A stretch of 64,000 bases of DNA, taken from the NCBI GenBank assembly GCA_004835665.1, contig RBKR01000021.1:372001-436000 (forward strand). Reading direction: 5' to 3'. The DNA is from Phoma sp. XZ068. Lineage: Eukaryota; Ascomycota; Dothideomycetes; Pleosporales; Didymellaceae. Positions 1 through 10,642 of the stretch are shown piece after piece. The position numbers and the translations under genes are program-made. Under the pieces are notes generated by a model. It was not told the origin of the DNA. It was given only the letters and a program-made list of their open reading frames with translations, and made no database searches. Position 1 is the stretch's first letter; every line of letters starts with the position of its first letter.

Positions 1-2167
1 AGGTCGAGAATGCTTGAAGCAGCGAGCGCAACTGCGGCTTGACTGCTACCATGATCTCATCGGATGTGATAGATTGAAGAGTAGCTGGTACGATTATTGC
101 AGTGCTCGTAGCCTTCTTGTAAGCGGCGAGCTTCTTGACGTTGACAGATTCCTTGGTCTCTGTGGTCAAGGCACTGCCGAGATCGTTCATACGCTGGACA
201 TGTTCTTGTAGCAAGCTTGCAATTTGGCCTTGGGTCAAGGACTGTTGGAAGCGCTGTGAAAGCGCCTGGCTGATCGTAGGGTCTTCCCAGATCATGTTTT
301 TGCACTCCCTGAGAGCTTTTCGATTTTCATGTCGGTAGGCCTTGACAAGCTGGTCGTCCCAGCGGCGGATGAAACCAAGCAGATTACGGTTTGTTGCGAA
401 TCCAGACATGAGTGGGACAATAACGCGGTCCAAAACGGTGACCCTGCTGATCTGAGAATGTCTCTGGGTCTTCAGGCTCTGCTTGGTACTTGGATCTTGA
501 TCAAGCTCTTCGGCCAAACCCGGTCCCTCGAACTGAGCCTTCGAGATCTCTTCGAAGACGACTTGTGCAAGATCGGTCTGTTGCGCCTTGGAGGGCCCGG
601 TGAGGCTCTTTGGCTCTGTCACAAAGACGCTTGGGTCAAGTTCAATCAAAGCAGCTACAAGCGACCAATGCACTTGCTTGTCCTTGTCCACGGGGTACTT
701 GATACCTGAGTGGTACCAAAACAAATCTTTCAGAATGTCTGACTTTATGCTTACACTGTGCAGTTGGAGGATACTGATAGCATGGACAAGTACCTCGATG
801 GCGGTATTCGGCGTCACAAAGTCAGGTGGTGTCAACAAAGAGCAGCCAGCACATTCAACGAGCGCTATGAAGACGGCTTCAATCCATGGCTTCTCGGCAA
901 GCTTGCTCCTTGGTGTCTTGGATGGTGATATACGGATTGCCAAACTCAGAAGCTGTGATGATGCGCCAGAAAGCGCTGCTAGGTCAGCAGGCACTGACTC
1001 GCCATCGTCCTCGATCTGAGCCGCCTGAAGCAGCTTTGCGCGTAGTGGTGCCAGGTTACTGGCCAGCAGCGTCGCTTCACGATATTTGCTGGTGCTCTCA
1101 GTGGCCTTGTCTGCATCAGCGAGGAATGCAGCTCTGGCTGGGGCAAAAAGATGCCTTGCCAGAAGCTTCTCGATGATCTGTGTTGCGCGTTCAGTGGATG
1201 AGGTTATGGAGTGGTCTGGATATACGCAGCGCAGTGCTTTGAGCGTGTTGAGAAGTGACAGGGCTGGAACGAGACATTCTGCGGAGAAATCGTCAGCAGA
1301 CGAGCCAGACTCGTCGCTTGAAGCAACAGTGCGCAGCTCCCAGACGTCTGCAACGAGAGAAAGATCCATGATCTCAGTAAGAAGCTGATTGTCAGGGGTA
1401 GATGGCGCCAGGGCAAGTAGCTTTTCAACGGCAACAAGCCAATTCTTCAGGATGTTCGCCGCGTGCGAGCTTTCCGCTCTTAGTACAAGCTTCATAAGCT
1501 CAGCTTGAACAGAATCTTCGCTCTGGCTTTGTGTGGTACTCAAGCCAGTGATTGACTTAACCACTGTCCTGATCTTGAGGAAAAGTTTCTGTAATTCAGA
1601 AGGCGTGAGGACAGTTTGCCCAGCGGAGCCGTTTGCGCCAGCTGCTCCACGCTTTCGCTTCTTGGACGGCTTGGAGCTTTCGCCCGTTGTATCGCTTGAT
1701 CCAGACACATCGCCCATTTCGACATCCTCAGACGTAGGTGTAGGTTGAAGCTGGTCGAAGTGCTCGACCAGGGTTCGCTCGAGAATGGCAGGAAAAACGG
1801 CATCGCGCAGGTGAGGGGCACTTCGAGACACAGGCAAGACTTCTAACATCCAGTCCAGAAGCGTCCACAAGGCGACGGTGCCTCGTGCCGTTCTCCCAGC
1901 CGCTGTCTCCTCCTTCAACTTGTCGAGTGCCCAGCGCAAAACCCATTCTGCTCTTGCTCTGACCAATTGTTTCGTGATTCCAGCGCGCTCGTCGCCTGTA
2001 ATAGCGGTCCATGTGTCTGGCAGGCCGATAATTTGCGCGGCCTGTTCGACTTGGTCGTCCACGTCTGAGAAATTCTGATTGATAGCCTGCAGGCGCGGAC
2101 GGGTTGGCGCAGGCCCGTTTTCGGGGGTCTGCTGTATTTTAATTAGCATCTCTATGACCATGGGCAT
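1..2167 (-). CDS. urb2: Urb2/Npa2-like ribosome-biogenesis protein, 3' end beyond the window
   Basis: A single reading frame stays open from the ATG at 2167 down to the window edge (722 codons, no stop), so the C-terminus is missing. The N-terminal region carries DDQVEQAAQIIGLPDTW and RAEWVLRWALDKLKEE, which resemble the start of fungal Urb2/Npa2 proteins: large nucleolar alpha-helical proteins needed for early 60S pre-rRNA processing. A basic stretch KPSKKRKRG near residue 145 looks like a nuclear or nucleolar signal. The rest is helical and low in motifs, as expected for that family (usually over 1,000 aa). The frame is also open upstream of 2167, so an earlier exon is possible. It diverges from MIC10, with 285 bp between the two start codons. 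Family assignment is from recall of the N-terminal pattern; a different large helical nucleolar protein is possible. Confidence 0.55.
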   Translation of the reverse strand, partial: MPMVIEMLIKIQQTPENGPAPTRPRLQAINQNFSDVDDQVEQAAQIIGLPDTWTAITGDERAGITKQLVRARAEWVLRWALDKLKEETAAGRTARGTVALWTLLDWMLEVLPVSRSAPHLRDAVFPAILERTLVEHFDQLQPTPTSEDVEMGDVSGSSDTTGESSKPSKKRKRGAAGANGSAGQTVLTPSELQKLFLKIRTVVKSITGLSTTQSQSEDSVQAELMKLVLRAESSHAANILKNWLVAVEKLLALAPSTPDNQLLTEIMDLSLVADVWELRTVASSDESGSSADDFSAECLVPALSLLNTLKALRCVYPDHSITSSTERATQIIEKLLARHLFAPARAAFLADADKATESTSKYREATLLASNLAPLRAKLLQAAQIEDDGESVPADLAALSGASSQLLSLAIRISPSKTPRSKLAEKPWIEAVFIALVECAGCSLLTPPDFVTPNTAIEVLVHAISILQLHSVSIKSDILKDLFWYHSGIKYPVDKDKQVHWSLVAALIELDPSVFVTEPKSLTGPSKAQQTDLAQVVFEEISKAQFEGPGLAEELDQDPSTKQSLKTQRHSQISRVTVLDRVIVPLMSGFATNRNLLGFIRRWDDQLVKAYRHENRKALRECKNMIWEDPTISQALSQRFQQSLTQGQIASLLQEHVQRMNDLGSALTTETKESVNVKKLAAYKKATSTAIIVPATLQSITSDEIMVAVKPQLRSLLQAFST

Positions 2168-2452
2168 TTTCTCTGTCTTACAATTGTCTTCGGCGCCATA
2201 TTTCTCCCCAGGCCTCGTTATGTCGTCCGAGAGAAAGCTGGCGGGTCGAGCAGTTCTGCCATCATAAACTTTTTGTGGGGCTGTTTGCGCTCCTGCCGTC
2301 GCAGGGCAGCTTTGCCAAGCTCGGCGGCCGACGTCAAACTCCGCTGAGCTGCACCAGCATCAACACCACCGCCCGCCCGTGTATCCCCACGCCTATTGCC
2401 GTCGACAGACACCCCGAGACGCCCAATTGCATCCGAATCCGCCGCCGCCACC
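2168..2452. promoter_or_regulatory. Divergent promoter between the Urb2-like gene and MIC10
   Basis: This 285-bp spacer separates two start codons pointing away from each other, so it should hold both promoters and both 5' leaders. I see no convincing TATA box. The last 60 bases before the MIC10 ATG are C-rich and end in CCACC just before it, a good eukaryotic start context. Confidence 0.5.
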
Positions 2453-2965
2453 ATGTCCGACGCTCCCTCCCAGCCCATTGCGCCCATCCCGCGCACCACC
2501 CGCCCCATGAGCGAAGCTCTCCTCAACGAGAAGGTACACACATGGCCCTGAACAAGCCGCTGCATCTGCATGGAGCTTGGGACACGCATATTATGGGGTG
2601 CAGCGGCCGCTACGAAGCTTCCATGGCCCCAATGGCAGCCGGACGAACCTCACGCGATAAGCAATCACATGCTACACGGACAACGGCTAACAGCTACGCA
2701 CAGTGGGACCGCTGCCTCTCGTCGATGCTCATCCGCTCTGGTCTCGGTCTCTCCTTCGGTGTCGTCTTCTCTGTCCTCCTCTTCAAGCGCCGCGCGTGGC
2801 CCGCGACAGTTGGTCTTGGTTTCGGTGCCGGCCGTGCATGGGAGGAGTGCGACAACGTCAGTCTTCACCACGCCAGATGTTCTGATCAAGACACTAACAG
2901 ATATGCAGTCGTTCAAGCGCGCAGCATCGCCTGCCAAGGACGGTCTCCGCGTCGTCAGGCCGTAA
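2453..2965 (+). CDS. mic10: MICOS complex subunit Mic10
   Basis: Three exons, 2453-2533, 2704-2856 and 2909-2965, give a 96-aa protein with in-phase GT-AG junctions. Mic10 is the small inner-membrane hairpin protein that oligomerises to bend cristae junctions in mitochondria. The protein has the family layout: a polar N-terminus, LNEKWDRCL at about 25, then two hydrophobic segments each carrying a glycine zipper (GLGLSFG near 41 and GLGFGAG near 64) joined by a basic turn KRRAW, and a short polar tail. Length matches the family (about 90-100 aa). The first intron is 170 nt, the second 52 nt. It shares a divergent promoter with the Urb2-like gene. No mitochondrial presequence is seen or expected. 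Confidence 0.95.
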
Positions 2966-3558
2966 GGGAACGTAGTCTAATGACGGCGAATGTGGATTCT
3001 TTCAGCATAATATGACTTTGGTACACGAAAAGCGCGCTGTACAGTAGGGCTCGGTATAGAGAGATTTGGAATTGAATGCTGTATATCTGGAGCCTCTATC
3101 GTTTTTCGCCAAACTACTCTCCTGCACCTCGAAGTCAACGTTCGATTTGGAAGACTATGCAGGGAAGCCTCTCTTGCCTTTGCGAAGAAACGTCCTTTGG
3201 CTAAAAAGGGCATTCGACTGTTGATTTCGATACTGAGCATTACAGTCTTGAGGCCCATCTTCGCACTGCTAGAAGGTGTTGTGCAGTAGTGGAAACTGCA
3301 TCTTTGCAAGGACTCCAAGCCTCTATATTGACTTCAGTCAATCAGACTACACATGAAGGGACAAGCGGTGTTGGCTGACGAAAACAGATGTGACATTCAG
3401 CAGTGCAGTTGCAAACCACTACAAATTAAGCTTCACCTGCGGCCCCCCTTCCCACCCTCCAAATTCTCGCCCACGGTCATCACCAGCCACCTTCTCACAC
3501 GAAAACGCGCAGTCCAGCCTCCGCTCCTACACAACGTCAGCATCTCAACATTTCCACC
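2966..3558. other. Intergenic, between convergent MIC10 and a secreted-protein gene
   Basis: Probably the MIC10 3' UTR followed by sequence downstream of the minus-strand secreted-protein gene. The part from 3420 to 3720 is strongly C-rich on the plus strand, which creates meaningless open frames. No gene, RNA or repeat is supported. Confidence 0.5.
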
Positions 3559-4026
3559 TTAGAGTCCGCCAATCTCACTTACCCTCCTTCCAAATCCTCC
3601 CTGCCACTCCCTCGCATCACACCCTCCCCGTTCAACCTCCCCTGCTTCATCCCTCTCATACTTATCTCGACTACTCCATCTCACCCTCCCAACTTCAAAC
3701 TCCAACACATCACCCCCACCGTGCGTGATCGTCAGCCGTTCATCATCAAGCAGTCCCGCCACCGCAAAGGCGCGATCTCGATCAAGGCGCGTATAGCTGT
3801 TAAACGCTGTGATTTGTCGCTGCGACGCCACATCCACTATGATGTCGTTGGCATGGTCCAGAATCTGGTTTAGTTGGATGTAAGTCTCTGAGGATTGTTG
3901 ACGGTGCCACAGTGCGAATGTGCACTTGTGCGGTGAATTTGTGGAGGGGAAGGTTGAGGCTGCTGAGGATGGGAGGACGAAGGCGGTGGCGAGGGTGGAG
4001 AAGGTGAAGAGGAGGGGTTTTAGCAT
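3559..4026 (-). CDS. Small predicted secreted protein
   Basis: An intronless 155-aa frame starts with a clear signal peptide (MLKPLLFTFSTLATAFVLP, likely cleaved near residue 20-24). The mature part has only two cysteines, in HKCTFALWH and GGCDAREW, which could form one disulfide bridge across a domain of alternating hydrophobic strands. The central part (IQLNQILDHANDIIVDV and ITAFNSYTRL) reads as a beta-rich fold. Size, signal peptide and lack of membrane segments fit an extracellular fungal protein, possibly an effector-type protein in a plant-associated species; that role is inference. The last 20 residues are low complexity, so a C-terminal intron or different end is possible. Confidence 0.7.
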   Translation of the reverse strand: MLKPLLFTFSTLATAFVLPSSAASTFPSTNSPHKCTFALWHRQQSSETYIQLNQILDHANDIIVDVASQRQITAFNSYTRLDRDRAFAVAGLLDDERLTITHGGGDVLEFEVGRVRWSSRDKYERDEAGEVERGGCDAREWQGGFGRRVSEIGGL

Positions 4027-4373
4027 CTTTGATTTGATTGTTGGGTTTTGTCGGTAGGTTGGCGTTAGATGTTATGGATGTTGAGCAGTGGTGTAGCTGA
4101 GCTGCATGGTCATGTGATATCGATGTGCGGGGTTTGAGCTAAAGAGGTGGTAGTTGGTAGCCGCATACGTCAGAATCACTTTATGAGTACCTTTGGACCT
4201 CTTGGAATTGAGTGAGCAGGCGATTGGCGTGGAACAATACATTTGGCTGGTTGAAACTGGTTAAACACCAGAGACTCCGTGTCATACAAACGAGCGGTTC
4301 GATTAGTCTCAGGAACTGGAGTATTTGCATTCATTATATGCAATTCTACAGACTGATCACCATTGTCAGAAAG
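4027..4373. other. Intergenic spacer
   Basis: 347 bases upstream of the minus-strand secreted-protein gene and downstream of the next minus-strand gene. Nothing beyond promoter and UTR is recognisable. Confidence 0.5.
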
Positions 4374-5897
4374 TTAGCCTTTCATCTCCTCCTTCTTTCC
4401 TTCAGACAAATCATAGATGCTCTTCATTTCTCCTTCCCACTCCAGAAACCGTAGACTCCCCGTCTCAGACTCGCCCAATCGCTCCTTCAAGGGGCTCCCC
4501 AGGTCGTCCAGCGGCTTCGCTCGTGGATCCTTCATGCGTAGTACCTCTAGCTGACCAGTGCTCGCCTTCGGAAGCAACCCGAGGACATTGACGAGGTCGC
4601 CGAAATGCATTGCCTCAGGATGAACGTACGTCTTGGACGACTCGTCCCAATTTTGGTTGATGGAGTGCATTTGTATACTCAGTTCCTTTAGAGTCTTGAA
4701 GCTTGGAAGACTGGTTCTCAGGATATGCGGCATGGATGTCACTCTCCGTCCTTCCCTCGTTTCCTCCTTTTTGGCTTTCCGTTGCTGTCGCTCTTCCGCG
4801 GTCTCAGACTCGTCGTCGCTGCTGTCTGGATCGCCGTAAATGTCCCTGTCGCGCCAACATTCGACCGAGCTGAGGACTTCTAACTTGCGCAGTGTATTCT
4901 GCGCAACTAGCGATGTCGTTATGGAGAGGAGTTGCTGTTCAACGCCTTGATAGGGTGGTTTACGTAGCACCAGGGTGCTAATAGGGCGGTTTACGGCTGG
5001 ATCAAAGTAGTCGCGAAGCATATGCGAGGAGTTGAAATTCTTCTTCAGGGTTGTGAGGTTTGGTAGAGCTGTGCTGGGTAGCCGGATCTCAGTGTACCCT
5101 GTTCCTCCTTCGGCGTATGGACCATCGACACTCTCCTCGATGCTTACAATATCGGTATGCCGGACGAGGAAATCCGTATAGGCGGCAGGTGCAAAGTTCC
5201 ATCCGTAAACGTTCAGCTGGCTGAGTTTGGGGAACGTCCAGCCCCATGAGATGTTTTGGATCTGGCAGGTGTCGAGATCGCACGGCGGCCACCCGAGTTG
5301 CAGAGTCTCAAGGTTCGGGCAGGAACTCAACAGGGCCTCGATCACAGTCCCATTATCCCCATGCGCTGAGCTTATGTCAAGCTGCAGGCTCTTGAGTGCT
5401 GAGAGCGACAGGTCAGGAGGAAATGGAGGTAAAGCGTGCACTTCATGGCAAAAGAAGTCCAGGTGCAGCTTCTCAAGTGTCGGGCCGTGTGAGTACACCG
5501 CTGTCCAGAAAGACGATGGACGCGTGAACTTTCTATCTGTGTGATCTGGAGCAGTCCAAGAAAAGCTCGTTAGACCGCAGCCCTGGCCTTTGATGGCAGT
5601 GAGTATGGTAGTGAGCGGGACGCAGAGCGAAGTAGCGATAGGGTCTGGTTCCCAGTAATTGGTAGGTCTTGTGGAATTCGGGTCTGCGTTTTCCTGCTCT
5701 TCGAGTGCTCGAAAGTATGTTGTGGTGTCGATATGAATGGTTGTGATCTTTGCCGCCTGCTCGCATAGCTCTAGAACTTGTTGAGTTATTCCATTGACAT
5801 TTATGATATCGCGTATCGATATTGTAAGTTCTTGATCGCCTTCTATAGTGTTGGCAATGTTCTTTGTACTCGTAGTTGGGATTGTGGAGGATGACAT
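4374..5897 (-). CDS. Hypothetical leucine-rich (F-box/LRR-type) protein
   Basis: An intronless frame of 507 aa. From about residue 130 it shows degenerate leucine-rich repeat units such as TLEKLHLDFF, ALKSLQLDIS, NLETLQLGWP, KLSQLNVYGW and TLKELSIQMH, separated by 25-40 residues. This is the pattern of fungal proteins annotated as F-box or LRR proteins. No F-box is visible at the N-terminus, which is Ser/Thr-rich. An acidic and basic low-complexity insert (DSSDDESETAEERQQRKAKKE) lies near residue 365. No signal peptide or membrane segment is present. The likely role is protein-protein interaction, perhaps as a substrate receptor, but no partner can be named. Confidence 0.75.
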   Translation of the reverse strand: MSSSTIPTTSTKNIANTIEGDQELTISIRDIINVNGITQQVLELCEQAAKITTIHIDTTTYFRALEEQENADPNSTRPTNYWEPDPIATSLCVPLTTILTAIKGQGCGLTSFSWTAPDHTDRKFTRPSSFWTAVYSHGPTLEKLHLDFFCHEVHALPPFPPDLSLSALKSLQLDISSAHGDNGTVIEALLSSCPNLETLQLGWPPCDLDTCQIQNISWGWTFPKLSQLNVYGWNFAPAAYTDFLVRHTDIVSIEESVDGPYAEGGTGYTEIRLPSTALPNLTTLKKNFNSSHMLRDYFDPAVNRPISTLVLRKPPYQGVEQQLLSITTSLVAQNTLRKLEVLSSVECWRDRDIYGDPDSSDDESETAEERQQRKAKKEETREGRRVTSMPHILRTSLPSFKTLKELSIQMHSINQNWDESSKTYVHPEAMHFGDLVNVLGLLPKASTGQLEVLRMKDPRAKPLDDLGSPLKERLGESETGSLRFLEWEGEMKSIYDLSEGKKEEMKG

Positions 5898-6465
5898 TGC
5901 TATTGTTATGTTCGGTCAAGAGGAGTGTATAATTAGGGGTGCTAGAAGCGAATTGACCCCAATATCTAATTAGATAGAAGCGACAATCGAAGACACTTTC
6001 TAAAGTTTAGATATTGATCCTAAGATGTGGTGAACATCAGCATGTCTTTGTATAAAGCTGGTGGAACGAAGTGCGGTCAGGCTCCGGTGGCTGCCTTAGG
6101 AAAGTGTGGGGTACCAGAGTGGGTCGCTCTGAGGCTGAGCGCGAGGCTCATCTTCTGAGCTTTCAACCTACCTAAGGCGCGTGTTGTTTCTACAATTGCG
6201 CCTCTCCCGGACGGACCGATCACGTCATATTGTAAGGCGCAGCCAGGTTAAATTTTTGACGTTTCATTGCGTTGATTGAGCCGTATGTTCATGATACAAC
6301 ACACACCCACGCCCACCGCCATAATATAGTAAACAAACCCGGGCAGACATGCCCAGCAGATTGGTCGTAACGCCATACGCCTCTCCCTTTTTGCACAGTA
6401 AGAATCCAACATGCAGATCATGCATTGGGAAATGCCACACGTATCACATGCTCCTCTCGTAGCGC
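5898..6465. other. Intergenic region upstream of the LRR gene
   Basis: 568 bases with no open frame of interest. It should contain the LRR gene promoter next to 5898 and the NHP2 3' UTR next to 6465. The first 120 bases are AT-rich. Confidence 0.5.
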
Positions 6466-7219
6466 TTACTTGCGCACTGTCTTCGACGCCTTGGAGACCA
6501 GCTTCTGGAGCTCACCGTATGCCTCCTCGAACTCCTTGGTGTCGTCCTCCTTGACGTCCTTGGCCTTCTTGCCTGACCCGGCCTTAGCGACCATGACAAC
6601 GGAGGTAGGCCTCTTTGTTGCACTAGCCTCGCCGAGCTGTGCGCGCGACTTGATGTAGATGTAGGGGATACCGTGGTCTTCGCAAAGAACGGGAATGTGC
6701 GAGATAACGTCCATTGGCGAGATATCGGCGGCGATAATGACAATAGCGGAGGGGTTGTTGATGTCGGCGGTGTTGCCGGAGCCTTGCGACTTGCGAAGGG
6801 CCTTGACGACTTCCTTAACACCGCGGCGGAGAGTCTTGGTCTTAGCAGCTGTTGGAAGGTTAGTTTGTTGTAGTCACTCGCACCTGCGCAGGCTGGTAGA
6901 GTTGAAAGAACGTACACTTCTTCACCGTCTTGAGAATCTTCTTGACCTCCTTGTCGTTGTCTGCGAGAGGGAATGCGAAGGGGACAAGTGCGCCAGCGGG
7001 CTCATCACCCTCTGCGCCAGCACCGCTGTCAATCTCCATCATGGAGACCTCGGGCTCCTCAATCGCAGCCTCGAGAGCATCTGTGACATCCTTGCTCTTC
7101 TTGTCCTTCTTCTCCTTCTTAGGCTTGGAGACACCGTCGGTCTCCGCGCGCTTCTCTTTCTTTTCCTTCTTGTCCTTCTTCTCCTTCTTCAGCTTCTTCT
7201 CCTCAATTTCCTTGGCCAT
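6466..7219 (-). CDS. nhp2: H/ACA ribonucleoprotein subunit NHP2
   Basis: Two exons, 7219-6916 and 6848-6466, encode 228 aa. NHP2 is the L7Ae-family RNA-binding core protein of H/ACA snoRNPs, which guide pseudouridylation of rRNA and support rRNA processing in the nucleolus. The C-terminal domain is nearly diagnostic: RRGVKEVVKALRK, AADISPMDVISHIPVLCEDH, YIYI and ATKRPTSVV appear in the family order. The first 55 residues are an unusually long lysine/glutamate repeat region (KKEKKDKKEKKEKR), followed by an acidic linker, so the protein is longer than yeast Nhp2 (about 156 aa). The splice junction restores KTVKKSAKTKTLRRG, as expected. The lysine-rich tract is probably a nucleolar retention signal. 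Confidence 0.95.
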
Positions 7220-8012
7220 TGCGAATAAATGCGATGGAGACTATTGCTAGAATATGACGGGTGCAAAGTGCGGAGGAGCGATAGAGAGCGAGTGGCAGCG
7301 TGGTAGTAAGCTTGGTGCTGTACTGTACGCGAGAGCTCTAATCTGAACTTTTTCGCTCGCGAAGAAAATCGAAATTCTGCGCTAGTGTATTTTAGCGCCT
7401 TGGCATCGTATAGTTACCGCCTTCTCACACGAGCTCACTCGAAGAACATCACAGGTGATTTTGCAGTGGAACAAGACTACTCAATAAACACATTTTATAC
7501 ACGAATGTTCTGAGATGAAAAGGACACGTCGTCACCTCCGCTTCATCAATCTACTACCTAAGTATCCTCCTCCCTCCGTCGCCGCGAAGACAATAAGCAG
7601 GTACGTGTGGTATATGCAGAAGGAAACCCACGCCAGCCGTAAGAGATAGGAATCAAGAATATACAAACAGATATTATCCGGGTGCACACGAGGCAGCTCG
7701 TAGCTAGACCGAGTTGAACCGAAACGCACTTGGGGCCTGCCTCCAAACTAGTCCAGAAAGCCAATGGGTATGAGCGAGAGGAAAGATATTAGAGGCATGC
7801 CAGAACGAAGAGCCTGAGCTCGGATGTGTATGGACTGGACCAGACCGCCCCAATGCGCCATGTTACCTCGATCTGAAGAAAGCAAACGAAAAACGACACC
7901 AAACTCCGTGCCATGCCTCCTAGATGCAGAGAGATGACGAGATAATAAAAGATGACTGCAACAATCTAGCAAAGAAAAGAAAGAGAAGAAAGGAGATGTC
8001 GTAAAATATGGC
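7220..8012. other. Intergenic region with NHP2 promoter and C2H2 gene 3' UTR
   Basis: The first 200 bases are the NHP2 promoter and leader. The rest, up to 8012, lies downstream of the C2H2 regulator stop codon. Short frames occur on the minus strand (7532-7972) but overlap one another in two frames and look random. Confidence 0.5.
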
Positions 8013-10642
8013 CTAGTAGGCCATCTGCATCTCGAGGACTTGAACGGCGCCGGCTGCTAATGGTGAGGCAGATCCGGACCTGGAGGACATTGCGTCTTCG
8101 TAGCCAACAAGGGCTTGCGAATGAAGTTTGAATGCTTCACCCATGAGCTTGGTGATACTGTGAATGTTAGCATTGAGTTCTGCTCTTAAGGAGGGAGCAA
8201 CTTACCCCCATACAACCACTTCGTCAATCATGCTTCCCCATAAGCGTGCAACAGTGGAGCTCAGCTTGGCTCCGTACACATCGACAGAGTCGTCGTCAAA
8301 CAAGTTGCGCAACTTGTTGTACATGGCCAGCTCTTCTTCGTTCGCGGGCTCTTCGTCGTGCTCCAGACGATAGAGCCAGAGCGTAAGGATCACCACAAGG
8401 TCCATCCCAGCAAGTGGGTGTTCAATGCTCCAATTGGTAGCCGAAGTGCGTGCGACCCAGCGGATGCCCTGCACCGCTGCTACCTCGATGCAATCGAAGC
8501 ACTCTTGGATAACCTTGATCATTTCCTGCGAGCGCTGGACCTTGTCGCGCGCGTTGGTCATAGCTGCTGCGACCTCGTAAGAGTCGTGGTAACGGAGAGC
8601 CTCCTGGATGGACTTCAAGTCGACGACGAGACGAGCTCGTGTGTTACGATACAGCGCCATAGCATTGAAGATCAAAGGATGACCCTTGTGAGGCGCGCTC
8701 AGACGAACCACAACGGTCTCTGGCTCGCACAGATCAAGAGACTTCTCCCAGGTCTCGAGTGCCAGGCGAAGCTTGTATTCTGTAACAACATCCTGCAGGG
8801 CTTCTGGGCTGCGCTTGTGGTACCACACCTCCAGGAACAAGGCGTTGATCATGACACGCGTTGCAAACGCGCTGTAACGGGCGGTCTCACCCTGGAACAA
8901 GTTGTCGTGTGCCTGGCGGAATGTGATAATCTTCGACGTGGCGAGAGCTTCGCGCCAGGCCTCCTCATCATCACCACCCATAGTCCAAAGAGACTCTGAA
9001 GACGGCAGCTCCAGGGTATCAAACTCGTTGAAGCCCATGGCTGGTGTGTGATTGTAGGTCAGGGTGAGGAGACCGAAGAAGATGTAGACTGCGTAGTACG
9101 TGCGGCGACACTGCTCATCTTCGATCCACTCTTGGTGGCTCGGTTGAGCACCTTCCCGGGCTTCTGAGCGGATCTTCAGCTCGTAGCGGTTTCCTGCAAC
9201 CATGTTGGCAAGAAGACTCTTGATTGAGCAGGCCCACTCAAGACCCTTTGGATCGCCGCTCCAGCTGGAGAACTGCATGTTCAGCAGCGTGCTCTGCATG
9301 GTCCACAACGGGCATTTGCGCGAGCTGAAGTTCTCCTTGTTCTGCAAGAATTGGTTCACAAGAACCTTGGAGCCAATGTGCAGCATGTAGGCTTGGTCTT
9401 GGTCGAAAATGTACAGGGCACCGATCGACAGCACTGCCAATAGCAGAGGCGCAGCTACTTCAGTTGGGTGGAAGGTTGCTGGGTGCAGGAAGGGCAGGTG
9501 GTGGTGGAACAGGTCGAAGTAAGTCTTGAGCAGGCGATTCAGCGTGTTCAGGCTGGGCAGGTGGAAGGTATCCAGGAGCGCGTTCTCGCTGTCGTACTGC
9601 TTGATATTCTCGTATACCTTGCGACACTGCTCCTCAGACTCGAGCTGGGGTGCGCTTGTCATGGTCAATGCCTGGCTGGGACCGGGCGACTTGCGGTAGT
9701 CGACTGGCGAGACGGGACCAAGCATGGACGGGTATGGCGAGAGGGGGTTGGGTGTGCCGAGGTTGTTCTCGCTCATTAGGGGGAAGGTGGGCGCAAGGGC
9801 TGTGTTGCCGGACATGGTGCGCTCCATCATTGGCGCCAGATGGTTGTGGGCGTGGAAGGCAGCATGGGTCTTCGGCTGCGGCTCCGGGTCGGGCTGGGGC
9901 ACCATCGAGTCACGCCATGGCATCTGCGGCAGCATGTTCTGGCCTGGCGCTGTGTATGGCACCTGCGACACCGAGGATTCCATGTGCTGTTGGCCCGAGG
10001 GCGAGATGACAGGCTCCGAGTGCTGGTCGAGGACCATCTCGGGCTCCTGGCTGGCCATGGCCTTGTGGTGGAAGTCGGTCATCAGCATGGCGGCGGTCTC
10101 GATGTCGACGTCGACCATGTTGTCCTCGGCGGCGTCGAGGTGGTCGAGCGCGGTCGTGTCGAGGGCCATGGCAGCCTTGGAGGGGCCCGGGGCGACGGCA
10201 TCCTGCGTCTTGTTGCTGGCGCGGCGCTTCTGCTCGCTGGGCAGCGGCGCGCCGCCGTCTTTGGCGTGGACGGTGCGGTCGTGGCGCAGGAGCAGGTCGC
10301 GGCGCACAAAGGTGCTGCGGCACTTGAGGCACTTGAACGGCCGTTCTTTGGTGTCTGTGGTGAGGGGCAGTTAGCAACAGCAACACCGAGAGCGCCTTCC
10401 CCGCAGCGCGACCACCGCGCGCGAGGTCCCGCATCAGTAAACAGCTACCCCGCGCTCCAAACACAGAGCTCCATCAAGCACGGGCGCGACAGGGAGAAGG
10501 ACTTACGGGAGCGCTCGTGGCGGCTGCGGTGCTCGCTCCTGCTGAAGGCGCGGTTGCAGAACTGGCACTTGTACTTCTTCTCCGGCTGGCCGGGCTTGCG
10601 TGCGGCGGCGGGCGCGGCGTTGGAGGCCATCGCGGCAGGCAT
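8013..10642 (-). CDS. C2H2 zinc-finger transcription factor with fungal_trans domain
   Basis: Three exons (10642-10507, 10354-8206, 8157-8013) give 809 aa. Two tandem C2H2 fingers sit at about residues 24-47 and 53-76, each C-x2-C-x12-H-x3/4-H, joined by the classic TKERPF linker. The first intron falls just before the last histidine of finger 1, and that histidine codon is restored by splicing. A Gln/Pro-rich, probably disordered segment follows. Then comes a fungal_trans-type middle homology region from about 300 (YFDLFHHHLPFLHPATFHPT) to about 600. The 3' exon restores GITKLMGEAFKL and ends in VLEMQMAY. It should be a nuclear DNA-binding regulator of the C2H2 plus fungal_trans class; target genes cannot be told from sequence. 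Confidence 0.9.
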
